From: Asterias rubens
Taxonomy: Eukaryota > Echinodermata > Asteroidea > Forcipulatida > Asteriidae
Length of the DNA stretch: 64,000 bases
Assembly: GCF_902459465.1 (NCBI RefSeq)
Contig: NC_047065.1
Location: forward strand, 3,344,309 to 3,408,308
Direction: 5' to 3'
The position numbers were made by a program, and so were the translations under genes. A model generated the notes under the pieces. That model made no database searches. It saw only the letters and a list, made by a program, of their open reading frames with translations, and was not told the DNA's origin. The stretch's first letter is position 1, and every line of letters begins with the position of its first letter. Shown piece by piece: positions 59,417 through 64,000 of the stretch.

Positions 59417-61033
59417 GTAAATCATATTAAATGGGTGATGATTTGTTGTTGTTGTACACAATGGGTTTAGTGCCATAATGACCCTGGACGCTATTGGTAA
59501 TTGTCAAAGACCATGCAGTCTTCTCAGTTAATGTATCTCATCATATGCATAAAGAAAAATATGGAAATTAATTTTGAGCCTAATTGCTCATCAAAGTTGC
59601 GAGATAATAATGAAAGAAAAAACACATGAAGTTGTGTGCTTTCACCAGATGCTTGATTTCGAGCCCTCAAATTCTAATTCAGGTCTCGAAATAAAATTCA
59701 TGGAAAGTCACTTCTTTCTGGAAAACTACGTTACTTCGGAGGGTCTCGGAGCAAAATGGTTTATACCTCGTGATCAAGTAAGGTTTTATGCTAATAATTA
59801 TTTTGAGTAATTACCAAAAGTGTCCACTGCCTTTGGGCCCAAAATTGTCCACGAATTTGATTTCGAGACCTCAAAATGTGATTTTGTGTGACAAGGGTGT
59901 TTTTTCTTTCATTATTATCTTGCAACTTCGACGACTGATTGCGCTCAAATTTTTCACAGGTTTGTTATTTTATGCATATGTAGAGACACACCCAGTGAGA
60001 AGACTGGTCTTTGATTATTATCAATAGTATCCAGCGATAACGGAAACAGTGCAATTCTCCCAATAATTTTTATATTACATATTTTTATTACCCACTTTAC
60101 TGCATGGCGTTCAACATCATTAATATGGAAAAGTTCTTGGCTACACCATGCATGTCAAACGTACCAACGATGAAAGCAAATTTACTATTTTTGTAAACAA
60201 AGTGTTACTGCAGCAGTAATGCTATCACAAATCATACACTCGATCTTCTTTTTAAAAGGTATTTTTTGCGAGATAACAGCGAACATGCGTCATTTCTTTA
60301 TATTAAAGATGATGCGCACCAACCTTGAAGAGCAGATTATTCAAATCGAATGACGTCACAACTTCGATGCTGGCTGGTTCGACTGTTGCATGGGAGAAGT
60401 TTGTTAGGAGAGCGTGTCACTCATATATTTAGGGCGTCTTGCAACTTGTGCCACTTTTCGGAGATGCAGGCATTATACCAAAGTATATTCATACTGAATT
60501 TAGTGGAATATGAGTACAATTTTAACGGCGCCACCATTCTGTATGGCAGTTTGATCGATACTGTAAATCGGTGGTAAATCTTTACACATCAAACATTTTC
60601 TTACGTCTTTTTCTTTTTCATTTGCGTGCTATTTTTTCGTTCGCACGTAGTTTTTTTCTCACAATTTGTTTTCACGCATGTCCCTTTAAAAGCTCCGTAG
60701 CCAATTAAGCGGCTTCCGATAAAACTCTGTGAAGTCGCGTGTTTGTAATAATATGTGCATAGGCCTATAATAACCATACGTGTAACTTTTGGTTTTATAA
60801 CGCACTGTTAAAAACCCTACACCAAGACCAAGTCAGAAATATTTTCAACTAGAATGCTGTATTAGGTAGTAGTGAACATTATTTTGAAACCACCCCTCCG
60901 CCTTTACAGAATAGAACAATAAACAAAATCGGGGCCGCATCTTTTGAAATCGATTGTCAAATTTAAGTTTAGTACAAAGCCGAGGAAACTATTGCGAAAA
61001 GTAAACATTGCAAACTGAAAGTCATTTTTTTTT

Positions 61034-61363
61034 ATGGGGCAATTAGTGATATTTTTATTGACTTTTACAACGCATATTTCATGCTGGACTCGTGGACAAG
61101 TCGTTAATGTCTGTCACGGTGATGCTCTCTCAAACTGCTCTCGCGAAATTCCTGATAGTTGCGAGAGCAGTGGTGTCGCGAAAAAACTGTGTAAGTTTTC
61201 AGCCGAATATGAACGCCAAACGGACCAAAGACGATTGCGGTTTAATTACAACGTTGTCGTTAAAGACAAGAAGTGTAACTGCAGCCATACCATAACTCAG
61301 TGTTTTTTAAGGGTCTGGGTACTTTTCGTAGGACACAAAACACAATGTTCGTATTTACATTAA
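61034..61363 (+). CDS. Candidate small secreted Cys-rich protein, unit 2 copy
   Basis: Same 109 codons as at 56768-57097, starting MGQLVIFLLTFTTHISCWTR, with the same cysteines. Identity may reflect the recent duplication more than selection, so it is weak evidence for function. Confidence 0.35.
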   Translation: MGQLVIFLLTFTTHISCWTRGQVVNVCHGDALSNCSREIPDSCESSGVAKKLCKFSAEYERQTDQRRLRFNYNVVVKDKKCNCSHTITQCFLRVWVLFVGHKTQCSYLH

Positions 61364-62247
61364 ACTTACACAGTTTGAAAATGTAGAAAGCTTCCCTTGA
61401 AATATAAAAGGGCGCTGTAGTTTTTGAGAAATGAGTCAAAAAAGTCACGAAATTAATTTTCGTCTCAGTTTACGTTACGTTCAAACACTTATTCTGTGAG
61501 AGGCACTGCAGCTGTTGAAAGTATATATTGAGAAAGGATAACAGATCGAAGTTTGGACATTAATTTCCACTCAAAATCATTTAACGACTATGATTCGAGT
61601 CTATCTGTTCGAGGCCAGATATATGCGGTTTGTATTCGCTGTAACCTAAACCAGTGGAGATTTGGCATTCTTGTGAAAATACGGTGATGTCGGGATAGTT
61701 TCTCAGCAAACAGCATTTGAAACATTCAGATTGTGATTTTAATGGTATCTTTCATTGTAACTTGTTGTATAAATCAGCATCAGGTTGACAAAAACCAATG
61801 ACCCTAAACCTTTAATTCGCGTTTTTGTGTGTTTTGCGAGATGCGCCGGATACCAACATTGTCCTTTATACTGTGCGTCCGTTTAGCTTCCCTGAGTCGA
61901 CCCCGGTGTGTGTCGTTTTTTTTTCTCCAGGAAGAACGTGGATAATTATCTGCACACGTTTTTCCTGGAAAAAATACGCCACACACCGGGGTCGACACGG
62001 GGAAGCTAATCGAACGCACCCATAATACAAAAGAAGATGCTCACAATCCTTGGGGAGCAGATTATGCAAAACGAATGACGTCACCACTTTCAGAGTGGGT
62101 GGTTCGACTGGTCCGTGTTAGGAAGTTTGTGAGACGAGTGTGACGTTCATTCATTTGGGGTGGTTCGACTGGTGTGTGTGAGAAGGCATAACAGGGCTTT
62201 TCGCAAATCTCTCAGAAAAGCCCTGGATAAGGGCATTCAATATGATT

Positions 62248-62658
62248 GTTTTTTAATAATAATAATAATAATAATAATAAGACTTGTAATGCGCACATAT
62301 CCACCCTGCTGGGTGTTCAAGGCGCAGTAAAACCAAAAACAAAACAAAAACAAAACACAACACAAAGAAAAACAGACACAACAAAATTAGTCATTGAAAA
62401 CCTGTGACATAAGATAAGTTTTGAGAAGAGACTTGAATTTTGCGTTACAAACACAAGATCGAAAATTAAGTGGTAGAGAGTTCCAGATGCGTGGCGCGGC
62501 TGAAGAAAAAGACCTGTTTTTTCACACAATCGAAATCTTTTTATAGTCATATGACTCGATTTCCCTATTCTTTGAAAATATTTTAAGTGAATTTCACCAA
62601 AGTTTACGACTTGACATATTACAATACGTGTTATCCTCCAATGAAGTAATATTGACAT
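62248..62658 (-). mobile_element. 3-prime end of a non-LTR retrotransposon, unit 2
   Basis: This is the copy of 57988-58374, with a shorter (TAA)n tail and the 24-base difference near 62601. The AAPRIWNSLP motif is preserved. Confidence 0.8.
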
Positions 62659-63275
62659 CAGCTATTAACAGTCTCCCTTACATAATACATAACTGACACA
62701 TAATATTAATAGGGAGATGATTTTAGCTGTGCTCATAATAGGTCGTGCGTGATTGAAAAACCATTGTTCGGAGTAACTTCGGACTCGTGAGCAAAAGACC
62801 TGAATGTAAATTTCTAGTTTCTTGGTGATAACGTTTAATAGCCCACACATCGTATAAATACCACCCATGGAAAAACCATGCGCCGGATACCAACATTGTC
62901 CTTTATACTGTGCGTCCGTTTAGCTTCCCTGAGTCGACCCCGGTGTGTGTCGTTTTTTTCTCCAGGACGAACGTGGGTAGTTATCTGCACACGTTCTTCC
63001 TGGAACACAATACGCCACACACCGGGGTCGACCCGGGGAAGCTAATCGAACGCACCCATAATACGAAAGAAGATGCGTACAATCCTTGGGGAGCAGATTA
63101 TGCAAAACGAATGACGTCACCACTTTCAGAGTAGGTGGTTCGACTGGTGCGTGTTAGGAAGTTTGTGAGACGAGCGTGCCGTTCATTTATTTGGGGTGGT
63201 TCGACTGGTGCGTTTGTCATTTCAACTCGTTATAGGATGCATACCATTCTTGGGGAGCAAATTATGCAAATCGAA

Positions 63276-63283
63276 TGACGTCA
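63276..63283 (+). promoter_or_regulatory. CRE-type TGACGTCA beside ATGCAAAT, upstream of the PAN gene
   Basis: The text is AATTATGCAAATCGAATGAC followed by GTCACC: a perfect octamer (ATGCAAAT) eleven bases from the CRE-like site. It is about 320 bases upstream of the start codon at 63599. This is the module copy outside the tandem units. The surrounding TTGGGGAGCAAATTATGC and GAGCGTGCCGTTCATTTATT match the other seven copies. Confidence 0.45.
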
Positions 63284-63598
63284 CCACTTTAAGAGTGGGT
63301 GGTTCGTGCGTGTGTGGGAAGTTTGTCAGAAGAGCGTGCCGTTCATTTATTTGGGGTGCGTTGCTTCAAAGGCTATCACCGCATCATACTGCGTTTGTCA
63401 ATTTAACTCGTGCCACGGCAGAAAGGTGTACGTTGAAATATTGATGCCGAAAATTATCTGATTGAAATATATTTTTAACTGTTTATCATCACATAGGCCC
63501 CCCTATTCCACAAAATTGTAAATAAGTTCAAGCACAACTGAATTTAGAACAGACATATTTTTGCACGCACTAATACTGTTCCTCAACCAAAAAGCGAA

Positions 63599-63919
63599 AT
63601 GGTACGTGTCCTATTTTTGACGTTCATTTATTTGCTTTCGGTCGGGGCAGCCAAGCTCTGTCAAAACGAAACCAACGGCACCTCTCTAAGCCTGTATTTC
63701 AGTGGCATAGCCGACCTGATCCTACACGGGTACGGATACCGGACCTTGGCGGGTATTTCGGTGATCCGTTGCGGCAATTTGTGTCTGTCTGATACTCGAT
63801 GTTCCTCCATCAACTACTCCGAGCGGGATAAGGTGTGTGAGCTGAACGGGGCTACAGCGTCGCAGTATCCGCCGGCTATGGTGGAGTGGAACGATAGCTA
63901 CTATTATGGACCGGAGGAG
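63599..63919 (+). CDS. Secreted PAN/apple-like protein, first exon, partial
   Basis: ATG at 63599 starts MVRVLFLTFIYLLSVGAAKL, a signal peptide with likely cleavage after VGA or AA-K. The next 87 residues include ISVIRCGNLCLSDTRCSSIN, then YSERDKVCELN. The spacing (RC..LC....C.S.NY.....C.L) is that of the PAN/apple fold, a disulfide-bonded binding domain common in secreted adhesion and immune proteins of marine invertebrates. The exon ends at the donor GAG/GTAAGG (63919/63920), in phase 0. The rest lies off the right edge, so partner domains are unknown. Confidence 0.75.
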
Positions 63920-64000
63920 GTAAGGTAGACATTGTGCAGTTTTGTGATCACAAAGATGTGCAAAAACTATAACAAGGCTATAGCCTACGGAAGCTTTTGT

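Larger units (their letters stand above)
58938..63221 (+). repeat. Tandem duplication, unit 2 (4284 bp)
   Basis: This repeats unit 1 head to tail. It carries the same retroposed (TTA)n fragment, secreted-protein ORF, hairpins and LINE end. It differs by 24 extra bases near 62601 (GTTTACGACTTGACATATTA) and by microsatellite lengths. After TTTGTCATT at 63221 the sequence becomes unique. Confidence 0.97.

Overview
This is animal nuclear DNA, not bacterial. It is AT-rich, the genes are split by GT-AG introns, and most of the window is short inverted-repeat transposons, tRNA-derived SINEs and microsatellites. The conserved proteins (TPX2, CIAPIN1/anamorsin, SmD1, a DEG/ENaC channel) fit any metazoan. 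The abundance of a palindromic element whose ends read AGGCAGTGGACACT makes me think of an echinoderm, probably a sea star, but that is an inference from memory and was not searched.

Layout. 1-1.84 kb: the first two coding exons of a DEG/ENaC channel (minus strand, continuing off the left edge), with two tandem SINEs in its first intron. 2.78-5.94 kb: a complete four-exon minus-strand gene for a 291-residue Pro/Trp-rich protein that I do not recognise. 6-10.6 kb: no gene, but a 0.9 kb fold-back element and other repeats. 10.67-20.62 kb: TPX2, minus strand, 13 coding exons, 833 aa, all junctions in phase. 23.50-28.13 kb: CIAPIN1, plus strand, nine coding exons, 298 aa, divergent from TPX2. 30.41-33.36 kb: SNRPD1 (SmD1), plus strand, four exons, 120 aa. 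33.4-47 kb: almost gene-free, with many inverted-repeat elements, a 1.46 kb Harbinger-like element, a 21-bp minisatellite and some weak exon-like pieces. 47.4-63.2 kb: nested segmental duplications. An older copy pair (47.4-50.3 and 53.5-56.6 kb) is followed by a nearly identical tandem duplication (54,672-58,937 and 58,938-63,221), each unit carrying the same ORF for a small secreted Cys-rich protein. 63.6 kb to the right edge: the first exon of a secreted PAN/apple-like protein.

The three well-recognised genes are housekeeping genes (spindle assembly, cytosolic Fe-S assembly, splicing) and do not form a pathway. The most unusual part is the right 16 kb. There a module with a perfect TGACGTCA site and an octamer-like ATGCAAA word recurs eight times, including upstream of both kinds of signal-peptide ORF. 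It looks like a recently expanding cluster of secreted-protein genes with duplicated flanks. The older copy lacks some insertions and carries others, so these can be placed in time.
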